A stretch of 8,143 nt of DNA from assembly GCA_003645915.1 (NCBI GenBank), contig QNDG01000039.1, positions 1-8,143 on the forward strand, given 5' to 3'. Position 1 is the first letter of the stretch. Each line of letters opens with the position of its first letter. The notes under the pieces were generated by a model. The model was not told the DNA's origin. It did no database searches and saw nothing but the letters and a program-made list of their open reading frames with translations. Below, piece by piece: positions 1 to 6,370 of this stretch. The translations under genes and the position numbers were made by a program. This DNA is from Candidatus Zhuqueibacterota bacterium. Lineage in GTDB: Bacteria > Zhuqueibacterota > QNDG01.

Positions 1-30
1 ACTGAAGGAGAATCGGGACAGAGAACAACG

Positions 31-64
31 AATGTATGGAACGGTCGCAACCGTTCCACACATT
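31..64. repeat. long imperfect inverted repeat (hairpin)
   Basis: Bases 31-45 pair with 50-64 around the tetraloop CGCA (46-49). The inner stem TGGAACGGT/ACCGTTCCA is perfect, then comes one A36/C59 mismatch, then five more pairs (AATGT/ACATT). That is 14 pairs with one mismatch. No T-run follows on either side, so it does not look like a standard intrinsic terminator. It may be a dispersed intergenic palindrome or a 3'-end stabilising hairpin for an upstream gene outside the window. Confidence 0.6.
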
Positions 65-111
65 ATTGAAATTGTATGTCTATTGCAGATTTTCAGATGC
101 CTGCTGCTTAA

Positions 112-130
112 GGTGAACGGTTGTTCGCCC
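112..130. repeat. small inverted repeat, possible dispersed intergenic element
   Basis: GGTGAAC (112-118) pairs with GTTCGCC (123-129) around GGTT, giving seven pairs including one G-U. Read on the minus strand, 112-135 begins TGTAGGGGCGAAC. This resembles dispersed intergenic repeats that I recall from many environmental bacterial genomes, but I could not check that. It shares GAACGGT with the inverted repeat at 31-64. Confidence 0.35.
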
Positions 131-310
131 CTACATTATACCATATACCTTTCTTTTGTTTTATCCTTTATCCTTTTTCCTTGTCTTTTCTTTGCGTCCG
201 TTGCGAGAGAACCTGTCTTGTCCTCTTTTCTTGTTATTTTATCTTCATTTATCATGCAGAGTACAAAGCCAATTTCAGCTATGAATAAATAAAAAAATAA
301 ATTTCTCTTC

Positions 311-339
311 TTGACATTAACACATTTTTTACATATTTT
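311..339 (+). promoter_or_regulatory. sigma70-type promoter of the aro operon
   Basis: A perfect -35 box TTGACA (311-316) is followed by a 17-base spacer and a -10 candidate TATTTT (334-339), which matches 4 of 6 consensus positions. The A/T-rich stretch upstream of 311 could serve as an UP element. Transcription would start near 345-347, about ten bases before the leader Shine-Dalgarno, giving an attenuated transcript of roughly 180 bases ending at the terminator near 527. Its position just ahead of the leader ORF supports the call. The -10 box is the weaker half. Confidence 0.7.
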
Positions 340-356
340 ACGTGAAATTAACAGAC

Positions 357-363
357 AGGAGAT
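357..363 (+). promoter_or_regulatory. Shine-Dalgarno site of the leader peptide
   Basis: AGGAGAT lies seven bases before the ATG at 371. It is as good as any ribosome binding site in the window, and it is the main argument that the short aromatic-rich ORF is truly translated. Confidence 0.75.
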
Positions 364-370
364 TTGTTTC

Positions 371-466
371 ATGCTTCAAAGATCAGGAAAACATCTTTTA
401 ACTTATTTTGGTTTTTATTTTTATTCCTGGTTTTATTGCCAAAGGAGCATGGGGCGTCTTCTATAA
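371..466 (+). CDS. aromatic-rich leader peptide (31 aa) of the aro operon attenuator
   Basis: A 31-codon ORF with ATG start, strong Shine-Dalgarno seven bases upstream and TAA at 464-466. Residues 12-22 read YFGFYFYSWFY: four Tyr (all TAT), four Phe (all TTT) and one Trp within eleven codons (404-436). Such a run just after a promoter, just before a terminator, and directly ahead of genes for making these amino acids is the signature of a regulatory leader peptide of the pheL/trpL kind. The peptide itself probably has no function; ribosome progress through it is the signal. I infer that poor charging of tRNA-Tyr or tRNA-Phe, and perhaps tRNA-Trp, stalls the ribosome in 404-436. Region 2 of the RNA switch (446-453) lies within the last third of this ORF, so a ribosome reaching the stop codon would cover it. 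I know of no named family for this leader, and it is too short for most gene finders. Confidence 0.85.
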   Translation: MLQRSGKHLLTYFGFYFYSWFYCQRSMGRLL

Positions 467-503
467 TAACAAAAATCAATTAAATACATTAACCCATGCT
501 CTT
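443..503 (+). promoter_or_regulatory. antiterminator hairpin of the attenuator (regions 2 and 3)
   Basis: Bases 443-453 (AGGAGCATGGG) can pair with 493-503 (CCCATGCTCTT), giving eleven contiguous pairs with one G-U. This uses up the 5' arm of the terminator at 491-500, so the two hairpins exclude each other. Region 2 contains AGCATGGG (446-453), identical to AGCATGGG (511-518) in the terminator's 3' arm; the competing strands are thus copies of one 8-mer. A ribosome stalled at the early Tyr/Phe codons (404-424) should leave region 2 free and favour this form. A ribosome at the leader stop codon (464) should mask it. The pairing is read from the sequence; the regulatory outcome is inferred. 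Confidence 0.78.
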
Positions 504-528
504 AGACTAAAGCATGGGTTTTTTTATT
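491..528 (+). terminator. intrinsic terminator / attenuator ahead of the aro operon
   Basis: A perfect 10-bp stem, AACCCATGCT (491-500) with AGCATGGGTT (511-520), has a ten-base loop and is followed directly by TTTTTATT (521-528). It lies between the leader ORF stop (466) and the chorismate mutase start (570), so it would cut off the operon's own transcript. No upstream gene that it might otherwise serve is visible. With the alternative pairing at 443-503, this marks it as the regulated terminator of an attenuator. Confidence 0.9.
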
Positions 529-569
529 GTACGATCTCAACCATAATAAAATTTGGAAAGAGCATAACA

Positions 570-842
570 ATGGATAAGCAACTGAAAAAGATACGAGAAG
601 AGATTGACAAAATAGATTCAAAAATAAAAGATCTTCTTATAAAAAGATTGGAAATGGCAGAGCGGATCGGTGTTATTAAAAAAACAGAAAATCTTCCTTT
701 GATTGATGAGGGGAGGGAAGAAGAGATAATTTTAAGGGTTTCGGATAAAACCGGAAAGTTTCAGAAGAATATGGAAATGATATATAAAAAAATTATTGAA
801 GAAACAACTCTTTTGCAAAGGGAAATAATAAATGACAGGTGA
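570..842 (+). CDS. chorismate mutase, AroQ class (monofunctional, 90 aa)
   Basis: Converts chorismate to prephenate, the first step towards Phe and Tyr, in the cytoplasm. The length is typical of the all-helical AroQ fold (CM_2), which works as an intertwined dimer. Active-site residues line up with the E. coli domain: R9, R26, K37, D46, R49, E50 and Q83, with T79 at the usual Ser position. The helix-1 pattern [12 protein letters not shown] is characteristic. ATG 570 is chosen because it places R9 correctly and has GGAAAGAG a short way upstream. The frame stays open back to a TTG at 408, but that part crosses the attenuator and looks non-coding. It is the first gene after the attenuator and overlaps aroF by 11 bp; the order CM then DAHP synthase matches the fused CM-DAHPS of Bacillus, so the two proteins may interact (inference). 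The class name AroQ should not be confused with the dehydroquinase gene aroQ at the window end. Confidence 0.93.
   Translation: MDKQLKKIREEIDKIDSKIKDLLIKRLEMAERIGVIKKTENLPLIDEGREEEIILRVSDKTGKFQKNMEMIYKKIIEETTLLQREIINDR
817..824 (+). promoter_or_regulatory. ribosome binding site supporting the aroF start at 832
   Basis: AAAGGGAA ends seven bases before ATG 832. The rival ATG at 847 has only AGGTGA with a four-base spacer. This favours 832, although family numbering fits 847 better. Confidence 0.6.
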
Positions 843-1863
843 AAGCATGATAATTGTTATGAAAAACAGTGCGTCCCTGGCCAGGATTGAAGAATTAACG
901 GAAAAGATAGAGGGTATGGGCTTTAAAGTTATCCCTGTACAGGGATCAAACAGAATAGTTCTTGGTGTAGTGGGAGACACAGCTACTCTTGATCCCCGTA
1001 CAATCGAACTGGAAGAAGGTGTGCATCAGGTAATGAGGGTTTCCGAGCCGTATAAGCTGGCAAGCAGGTCTTTTCATCCCGAGAATACCGTAATAAAAAT
1101 TGGAGATGTTGTTGTCGGAGGTGATGAAGTAGTTATTATGGCTGGGCCCTGTGCAATTGAAAGTGAAGAACAGATCAATACAATTGCCGGATATGTTAAA
1201 AAGGCAGGAGCAAAAATTTTACGGGGAGGCGCTTTTAAACCCAGGACCTCACCGTACAGTTTTCAGGGACTGGGTGAAGAAGGGCTCAAATATATGAAAA
1301 GCGCTGCTAAAGAACACAGCATGTTAACTATTACAGAGGTAATGGATGTTCTGTCTGTGGATCTTATTGCAAAATACGTTGATATTCTGCAGATCGGTGC
1401 GAGAAACATGCAGAATTTTTCCCTGCTGAAAGAAGTGGGCTTGTGCGGAAAACCGGTTTTTCTTAAAAGAGGCATGTCTGCAACAATAGAAGAACTTCTT
1501 ATGGCAGCAGAATACATAATGTCAAAAGGCAACAACAATATCATTCTGTGCGAAAGAGGAATAAGAACATTTGAGAAATACACCCGTAACACAATGGATA
1601 TTTCTGCAATCCCTGTTGTAAAAAAGAGAAGCCATCTTCCTATTTTTGCTGATCCGAGCCACGGCACAGGAAGAAGAGACAAGGTCTCTCCTATGGCAAG
1701 AGCAGCAGTCGCTGCAGGAGCAGACGGTCTTATGATTGAAGTGCATCACGATCCGGAAAATGCTCTTTCCGACGGAGCTCAATCTCTGCTCCCCGGTCAG
1801 TTTGAAGCACTTATGGAAGAGCTTAGAATAATTGCATGGGCAATCGGCAGAAAAATTGCATAA
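832..1863 (+). CDS. aroF: 3-deoxy-7-phosphoheptulonate (DAHP) synthase, type I-beta
   Basis: Condenses phosphoenolpyruvate and erythrose 4-phosphate to DAHP, the committed step of the shikimate pathway. Of 343 residues, about 1-75 form the N-terminal ferredoxin-like (ACT-like) regulatory domain known from the Thermotoga enzyme, where Tyr/Phe bind. The TIM barrel follows, with [22 protein letters not shown] (132-146), [17 protein letters not shown] and [10 protein letters not shown]. Metal ligands are C107, H277, E303 and D314. Counted from ATG 847 they become 102, 272, 298 and 309, the numbering I recall for Thermotoga maritima, so the true start may be 847. I keep 832 for its better ribosome binding site. 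It overlaps the chorismate mutase gene by 11 bp (832-842) and is followed by the largest gap in the operon (59 bp). Feedback inhibition by Tyr and/or Phe is likely from the domain, and a chorismate mutase partner could add prephenate control. Confidence 0.96.
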   Translation: MTGESMIIVMKNSASLARIEELTEKIEGMGFKVIPVQGSNRIVLGVVGDTATLDPRTIELEEGVHQVMRVSEPYKLASRSFHPENTVIKIGDVVVGGDEVVIMAGPCAIESEEQINTIAGYVKKAGAKILRGGAFKPRTSPYSFQGLGEEGLKYMKSAAKEHSMLTITEVMDVLSVDLIAKYVDILQIGARNMQNFSLLKEVGLCGKPVFLKRGMSATIEELLMAAEYIMSKGNNNIILCERGIRTFEKYTRNTMDISAIPVVKKRSHLPIFADPSHGTGRRDKVSPMARAAVAAGADGLMIEVHHDPENALSDGAQSLLPGQFEALMEELRIIAWAIGRKIA

Positions 1864-1910
1864 CAGAAAAGACTGAAAACAGTAGAATTAAACATAAAAA
1901 TATCCGAATT

Positions 1911-1915
1911 AAAGG
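1911..1915 (+). promoter_or_regulatory. ribosome binding site fixing the tyrA start
   Basis: AAAGG lies seven bases before ATG 1923. The same frame is open back to an ATG at 1836 inside aroF, but that start has no Shine-Dalgarno and would add 29 residues before the Rossmann fold. Confidence 0.6.
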
Positions 1916-1922
1916 CAGCGCT

Positions 1923-3026
1923 ATGGAAGATAAGACAAATATCACAATTATCGGGCTCGGATTAATAGGCGGATCGCTCGCTTCCGCTTTAAAAAAGAAT
2001 GTTACCGGAATAAAAATATACGGCATTGATTTCCCTTTGGTAATAAAAAAAGCGGAACAGATGAAGATTATTGATAAAGGACTTGTTCCTGAACAGATGG
2101 AGAATGCCGTACCAGAATCCGATATAATTTTTATTGCAACCCCAATTTCCCGAATTGAGCATTATCTTAAACTGGCGACGCCTTTGTGCAGACCCGGATC
2201 AATAGTTACGGACACGGGCAGTACAAAAGTGATGATAACTGAGAAGGCCAGGGAGATTTCCTCCGGAAACTTCTGTTTTATCGGAGGGCATCCAATGACC
2301 GGAAAAGAGAGAAACGGCATTGAGCGTATTGACCCTCTTATTTTTGAAAATTCGGTTTATGTCCTGACACCTGAGTCGGAAACGGAAAAAGAAAAAGTCA
2401 GAAAGCTTGCATTGCTTCTTGAAAAAACAGGAGCGAGAGTACTGTTTTTAAGGCCGGGACTTCATGATAAAATTGCAGCATTTGTCAGTCATGTGCCTCA
2501 GCTTCTCGCTGTTGCATTAACGAATCTTGTAGGTGGGCACAACAGATCGTCAGACAATTTTTTACGTCTTGCTGCAGGCGGGTTCAGAGACATAACCAGA
2601 ATTGCGTCCAGTCCGTATGAAATGTGGGAACAGATAATAGATTCCAACAAAGATCAGATTGCTCTGGCAATTGACGAGATGATTGACAGTCTGGGAAAAA
2701 TCAAAGAAGCTGTTTTTTCCGGCAGTCTGGAAAAGCAGTTTGAATCAGCAGCGAAATTCAGATTATCAATACCTCAGGATACAAGAGGCTTTTTTCTTCC
2801 CCATTTTGATATTATTGTTGATGTGGAAGACAAACCGGGAGTGCTTGCGGAAATTTCCGCGGCTCTTGCAAAAGAGGAAATTAATATCAAAGATATTCAG
2901 GTATTAAAAGTACGCGAAGGAGAAGCAGGTGTTTTCAGAATAGCGCTTCAATCTCAGGAAGAGAGAATGAAATCAGTAAACATTTTAAATTCAATCGGTT
3001 ACAGAGCTGAACCGGGAAATCAGTGA
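1923..3026 (+). CDS. tyrA: prephenate dehydrogenase with C-terminal ACT domain
   Basis: Oxidatively decarboxylates prephenate to 4-hydroxyphenylpyruvate, the tyrosine precursor. Of 367 residues, the N-terminal Rossmann domain carries GLGLIGG (11-17). D36 at the end of the second strand suggests NAD+ rather than NADP+. Family motifs follow: DTGSTK (97-102), GGHPMTG (121-127, catalytic His123), HD (181-182), SHVPQLLA (189-196), GGFRDITRIA (219-228, substrate Arg226) and W235. Residues about 294-365 form an ACT domain (VEDKPGVLAEIS at 301-312), the usual site of tyrosine feedback. I cannot separate a prephenate-specific enzyme from a cyclohexadienyl dehydrogenase that also takes arogenate. With the chorismate mutase gene it completes chorismate to 4-hydroxyphenylpyruvate inside the operon. 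The stop codon overlaps the aroA GTG (GTGA, 3023-3026). Confidence 0.95.
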   Translation: MEDKTNITIIGLGLIGGSLASALKKNVTGIKIYGIDFPLVIKKAEQMKIIDKGLVPEQMENAVPESDIIFIATPISRIEHYLKLATPLCRPGSIVTDTGSTKVMITEKAREISSGNFCFIGGHPMTGKERNGIERIDPLIFENSVYVLTPESETEKEKVRKLALLLEKTGARVLFLRPGLHDKIAAFVSHVPQLLAVALTNLVGGHNRSSDNFLRLAAGGFRDITRIASSPYEMWEQIIDSNKDQIALAIDEMIDSLGKIKEAVFSGSLEKQFESAAKFRLSIPQDTRGFFLPHFDIIVDVEDKPGVLAEISAALAKEEINIKDIQVLKVREGEAGVFRIALQSQEERMKSVNILNSIGYRAEPGNQ

Positions 3027-4312
3027 ATAATATGATAGAAATTATCGAACCAATAAAAAGAATATCCGCCTCAATAGAGGTACCTGGAGACAAATCAATT
3101 TCTCACAGGGCATTTATTATTTCATCACTTGCAAAGGGGAAATCTTTAATAAAGGGAAGTTCTGTATGCGCAGATGTTAAAAGTACAATGAATGTTCTTG
3201 GTAAACTTGGAGTAAAATTTACTGAAAATAGTGAGGGAATTGTTGTTGAAAGTCCCGGAATTAATAATTTTAATAAATCTGATGATACTTTATACGCAGG
3301 GAATTCCGGAACAACAGTAAGACTTTTAACAGGTATTCTTGCAGGTCTTCCTTTTGATACCATGATAACAGGAGACGAATCTCTTGTAAAAAGGCCGATG
3401 AAAAGAATAATTGAACCTTTGACAGAAATGGGCGCAAACATAGAATCAGAGCACGGTTATCTTCCATTAAAAATTACAGGAACCGCTCTCAGACCAGTTT
3501 CATATACTTTGAAAATTGCCAGCGCTCAGGTAAAATCATGTGTGCTTCTTGCAGGTATAAATGCAGAAGGAAAAACCTCTGTCACTGAACCTTCTTCCAC
3601 AAGAGACCATACTGAAAGAATGCTTCCGCAGTTTGGGATCACAGTTGAAAAAAAAGGGCTTACAACATCTGTTACGGGCCCTCAGTGTGCAGAACCTGCT
3701 GATATTACAGTTCCTGGAGATATTTCTTCTGCAGCGTTTTTTCTTGCTGCTGCATTAATTCTGCAGAACAGTAAGATTACAGTCAGCAATGCAGGATTAA
3801 ATCCAGGAAGAACAGGCTTTATTGAGATAATGAGAAAAATGGGCGCTAATATTTCTATTTCAGATAAAACATCTGCATGCAATGAACCTGCAGGCAGCAT
3901 TACAGCATTGTCAAGCAGGTTAGAGGGAACAGATATCGGAGGCAGGCTGATCCCTGCATCAATTGACGAACTGCCTGTTATTGCTGTTGTTGCAACCCAG
4001 GCAGAGGGTATGACAATAATAAGAGATGCAGAGGAGCTGCGGGTCAAGGAGACCGACAGAATTGAAGCTGTTGCAGAGAATTTAAGAGCCATGTGCGCAG
4101 ATGTTGAAGTTACAGAGGACGGACTTATTATACACGGAAAACAGCAGCTAAAAGGCGCGGTTCTTGAAAGTTACGGGGATCACAGAATTGCAATGGCATT
4201 TAGTATTGCAGGCCTTGTTGCTTCCGGAAAAACCGTAATTAAAGATGCGGAATGTGTTAACATATCTTTCCCCGGATTTTTTTCTTTTCTAAGGAAGTTG
4301 ACTAATGAATAA
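3023..4312 (+). CDS. aroA: EPSP synthase (3-phosphoshikimate 1-carboxyvinyltransferase)
   Basis: Transfers the enolpyruvyl group of PEP to shikimate 3-phosphate, the sixth step of the pathway. The length (429 aa) is usual for the two-domain inside-out barrel. Motifs: PGDKSISHR (21-29; K24 and R29), GNSGTTVR (93-100), KRPM (123-126), SAQVKS (167-172), RDHTERML (194-201), D315 in IDELP, RVKETDR (340-346, catalytic E343) and GDHRIAMA (385-392). SAQVKS and RDHTERML resemble the Bacillus/CP4 group more than the enteric enzyme, yet Gly96 is kept where the glyphosate-tolerant CP4 form has Ala. GTG 3023 is chosen as start because GGGA lies five bases before it and it overlaps the tyrA stop by 4 bp; ATG 3032 is a weaker option. 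It overlaps aroE by 8 bp. Confidence 0.97.
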   Translation: MNNMIEIIEPIKRISASIEVPGDKSISHRAFIISSLAKGKSLIKGSSVCADVKSTMNVLGKLGVKFTENSEGIVVESPGINNFNKSDDTLYAGNSGTTVRLLTGILAGLPFDTMITGDESLVKRPMKRIIEPLTEMGANIESEHGYLPLKITGTALRPVSYTLKIASAQVKSCVLLAGINAEGKTSVTEPSSTRDHTERMLPQFGITVEKKGLTTSVTGPQCAEPADITVPGDISSAAFFLAAALILQNSKITVSNAGLNPGRTGFIEIMRKMGANISISDKTSACNEPAGSITALSSRLEGTDIGGRLIPASIDELPVIAVVATQAEGMTIIRDAEELRVKETDRIEAVAENLRAMCADVEVTEDGLIIHGKQQLKGAVLESYGDHRIAMAFSIAGLVASGKTVIKDAECVNISFPGFFSFLRKLTNE

Positions 4313-5174
4313 GAATCCTGAAAAACTTTGTGTTATAGGCGACCCTGTAATGCACTCAATTTCACCTCTGATTCATAATTTTATTTACAGGGAAAAAGGC
4401 ATCAATGGTCTGTATGAAAAAATCCGGGTTGAAAAACATGAGCTGAAAAATTTTGTAACCAGTGCAAAAAACGGAAGATGGTTGGGATTTAATGTAACTA
4501 TTCCACACAAGGAAAGTATTCTGCAGTTCTTAAGCGGGCTTGACAGCACTGCACGGAAAACAGGAGCTGTAAATACAGTCAAGCTTGACAGCGGCAGACT
4601 TATCGGATTTAACACAGATGTCGCCGGATGTGAATTATCTCTGAAAAGCGTAATTGACAATCCCCTTAAAAATGCGCTTATTATAGGAAGCGGCGGCGCA
4701 ACAAAAGCTGCTGTATCAGCGTTGCTGAATCTTGGTATTCCGGATATTACAGTGCTTAACAGAAACATGGCCAGAGCAGAAAAACTATCAGATTTTTTCA
4801 GGATAAACTCCGGTGCTCATATTAAAACAGCGGGCCTGCAGGATAAAACTTTTTCTGATTTTACTAAACATGCAGACATTATAATTAATGCAACGCCTGT
4901 GGGAATGTGGCCCGATACTGAAAATTCCGTTTTACAGGAAAACTGTCTTTTAAAGCAGGGAGCAATTGTTTTTGATATGGTACCGAGACCTGCAATAACA
5001 ACAATGCTGAAAAGAGCGGAGCAGTCCGGAGCAGTTACAGTTTCCGGGCTTTTAATGCTGATTTTTCAGGCTGCAGAAGCTCATAAAATCTGGTTTGGTC
5101 AGGATTATGATGATAACCTGATTGATGAAATAAAGAACTACCTTTTTACAAAACACAGGGATACAGTGCAATGA
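4305..5174 (+). CDS. aroE: shikimate dehydrogenase (NADP+)
   Basis: Reduces 3-dehydroshikimate to shikimate, step four of the pathway. The length, 289 aa, is a little above the usual 270-280. The substrate domain shows GDPVMHSISPLIHN (12-25, with S18 and S20), GFNVTIPHK (61-69, catalytic Lys69), AVNTV (88-92) and GFNTD (101-105, catalytic Asp105). The nucleotide domain has GSGGATKA (128-135), where most family members have GAGGA, and NRN (153-155), whose Arg usually binds the NADP 2'-phosphate. NATPVGM and a C-terminal QAAEAHKIWFG complete the family pattern. The start ATG 4305 has AAGGAAG seven bases upstream, inside the end of aroA. It ends in ATGA with aroC (5171-5174), so translation of the two is probably coupled. 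Confidence 0.96.
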   Translation: MNKNPEKLCVIGDPVMHSISPLIHNFIYREKGINGLYEKIRVEKHELKNFVTSAKNGRWLGFNVTIPHKESILQFLSGLDSTARKTGAVNTVKLDSGRLIGFNTDVAGCELSLKSVIDNPLKNALIIGSGGATKAAVSALLNLGIPDITVLNRNMARAEKLSDFFRINSGAHIKTAGLQDKTFSDFTKHADIIINATPVGMWPDTENSVLQENCLLKQGAIVFDMVPRPAITTMLKRAEQSGAVTVSGLLMLIFQAAEAHKIWFGQDYDDNLIDEIKNYLFTKHRDTVQ

Positions 5175-6349
5175 TAAAACGCCTTGAAATTCTCACAGCA
5201 GGCGAATCTCATGGTAAGGGGCTGGTGGGGATTATCCACGGCCTTCCTGCAGGGCTTGACATTGACCCGGAAAAGATAAATTTTCAACTGGTTAGAAGAC
5301 AGAGAGGCGCAGGCAGAGGCCAGCGAATGCAGATTGAAAAGGATACTGTTGAAATCATTTCCGGTATAAGATTCGGAAAGACATTGGGAAGCCCCATTGC
5401 AGTTATGGTTAAAAACAGGGACTGGGAAAACTGGGAACAGAAAATGGCTCCTTTTGGTAAACCCGCAGATGAAGAAATATCAATTCCAAGGCCGGGTCAT
5501 GCGGATTTTGCAGGCAGTGTCAAGTACAATCATTCGGATTTAAGAAATGTGCTTGAGCGCGCCAGTGCAAGAGAAACAGCAATGAGAGTTGCCATAGGCG
5601 CAATTGCTATGCATTTTCTGGATAATTTCGGTATCCAGATAAAAAGCCATGTTATAAATATTGGTGGAATTAAAAGCAGTGATTCGTTTATAAAATTTTG
5701 CAATGAAGATACTGAGCAGTCTGCAGAGAGAATCGGTTCTGCTCATTTAAAGGCGGAAAAATCAGATGTGCGGTGCGCTTCAGAGATTACTGCAAATGCA
5801 ATGATTGAAAAGATTAATAAAGCCGGAGAAAACGGAGACTCTCTTGGTGGTGTTTTTGAGGTTGCAGCTTTAAACGTTCCTGCAGGTCTGGGTTCATATA
5901 CATTGTGGGATACAAGATTGGATGCTCTTTTGAGTTTTGCTTTAATGAGTATACCAGGTATAAAAAGTGTGGAAATAGGAGCCGGAATACAGGCAGCAGA
6001 CATGTCAGGTTCACAGTTTCATGATCCTTTTTTAATAAAAAAAGAAAAAATTATCAGATCTCAAAACAACTGCGGAGGTATTGAAGGCGGAATTTCCAAC
6101 GGGCAGCCTGTTATAATCAGAGCTGCAATGAAACCTATTCCCACACTTGTAAAACCCCTGCAGTCTGTGGATTTGAAAACAATGCAGCCTTCTCCGGCTC
6201 ATAAGGAGAGATCAGATGTGTGCGCAGTACCTGCTGCAAGTATTGTGGGAGAAGCAATGACTGCTTTGGTACTTGCAGACGCATTTTTACTCAGATTCGG
6301 CGGTGATTCTATGGAGCAGGTTCGGAACAATTTTTTCGCATCAAAATAA
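5171..6349 (+). CDS. aroC: chorismate synthase
   Basis: Forms chorismate from EPSP by trans-elimination of phosphate, using reduced FMN as a catalytic cofactor; it is usually a homotetramer. The length (392 aa) is typical of the longer bacterial form. Signatures are AGESHGKG (10-17, His14), RRQRGAGRG, SIPRPGHADF with the second key His, HSDLRNVLERASARETA, NNCGGIEGGISNG, KPIPTL and RSDVCAVPAA near the C-terminus. Nothing is missing or truncated. The start overlaps the aroE stop, and AGGGA lies nine bases upstream. After its stop come 21 bases, then aroK in the same reading frame. Confidence 0.97.
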   Translation: MIKRLEILTAGESHGKGLVGIIHGLPAGLDIDPEKINFQLVRRQRGAGRGQRMQIEKDTVEIISGIRFGKTLGSPIAVMVKNRDWENWEQKMAPFGKPADEEISIPRPGHADFAGSVKYNHSDLRNVLERASARETAMRVAIGAIAMHFLDNFGIQIKSHVINIGGIKSSDSFIKFCNEDTEQSAERIGSAHLKAEKSDVRCASEITANAMIEKINKAGENGDSLGGVFEVAALNVPAGLGSYTLWDTRLDALLSFALMSIPGIKSVEIGAGIQAADMSGSQFHDPFLIKKEKIIRSQNNCGGIEGGISNGQPVIIRAAMKPIPTLVKPLQSVDLKTMQPSPAHKERSDVCAVPAASIVGEAMTALVLADAFLLRFGGDSMEQVRNNFFASK

Positions 6350-6358
6350 CAATTAAAT

Positions 6359-6364
6359 AAAGGA
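6359..6364 (+). promoter_or_regulatory. ribosome binding site defining the TTG start of aroK
   Basis: AAAGGA is placed six bases before TTG 6371. The aroC stop TAA (6347-6349) is in the same frame, so no earlier ATG or GTG start is available. The ATG at 6365 is in another frame. Confidence 0.65.
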
Positions 6365-6370
6365 TGTATT

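Larger units (their letters stand above)
1..310. other. non-coding region upstream of the aro promoter
   Basis: No convincing gene is visible on either strand. The open frames here (for example + 32-292 and - 136-372) have no ribosome binding site, have low-complexity translations rich in Lys or in Phe/Leu/Ser, and match no family I recognise; the minus-strand one also runs back through the promoter and leader start. The stretch contains two inverted repeats (31-64 and 112-130), a pyrimidine-rich + strand tract at about 149-190, and an A/T-rich block at about 280-306 just before the -35 box that could act as an UP element. It looks like degenerate intergenic repeat DNA. The upstream gene lies outside the window. 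Confidence 0.6.

Noticed and set aside
32..292. Plus-strand ORF of 86 codons with a hydrophobic translation
   Set aside because: Its hydrophobicity comes from pyrimidine-rich DNA. Its start lies in an inverted repeat and has no Shine-Dalgarno.
136..372. Minus-strand ORF of 78 codons
   Set aside because: It covers the promoter and the leader Shine-Dalgarno, has a low-complexity Lys-rich translation, no ribosome binding site and no recognisable family.
491..528. Terminator of an unrelated upstream gene
   Set aside because: No gene ends nearby upstream, and a promoter and translated leader lie directly before it. The alternative pairing with 443-453 points to an attenuator.
408..569. N-terminal extension of chorismate mutase from a TTG at 408
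   Set aside because: The frame is open, but there is no ribosome binding site, it runs through the terminator hairpin, and the AroQ-class mutase aligns fully from ATG 570.
340..569. T-box riboswitch upstream of the operon
   Set aside because: No T-box motif (AGGGTGGNACCGCG-like) or specifier-loop layout is seen. The aromatic leader ORF explains the regulated terminator better.
1263..1682. Minus-strand ORF of 139 codons inside aroF, and similar antisense ORFs in the other genes
   Set aside because: These are shadows of strongly conserved enzyme genes on the plus strand, without ribosome binding sites or family motifs.
1836..1922. Longer TyrA starting at ATG 1836 inside aroF
   Set aside because: No Shine-Dalgarno is present, and the added residues precede a Rossmann fold that normally begins near the N-terminus. 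ATG 1923 has AAAGG at proper spacing.
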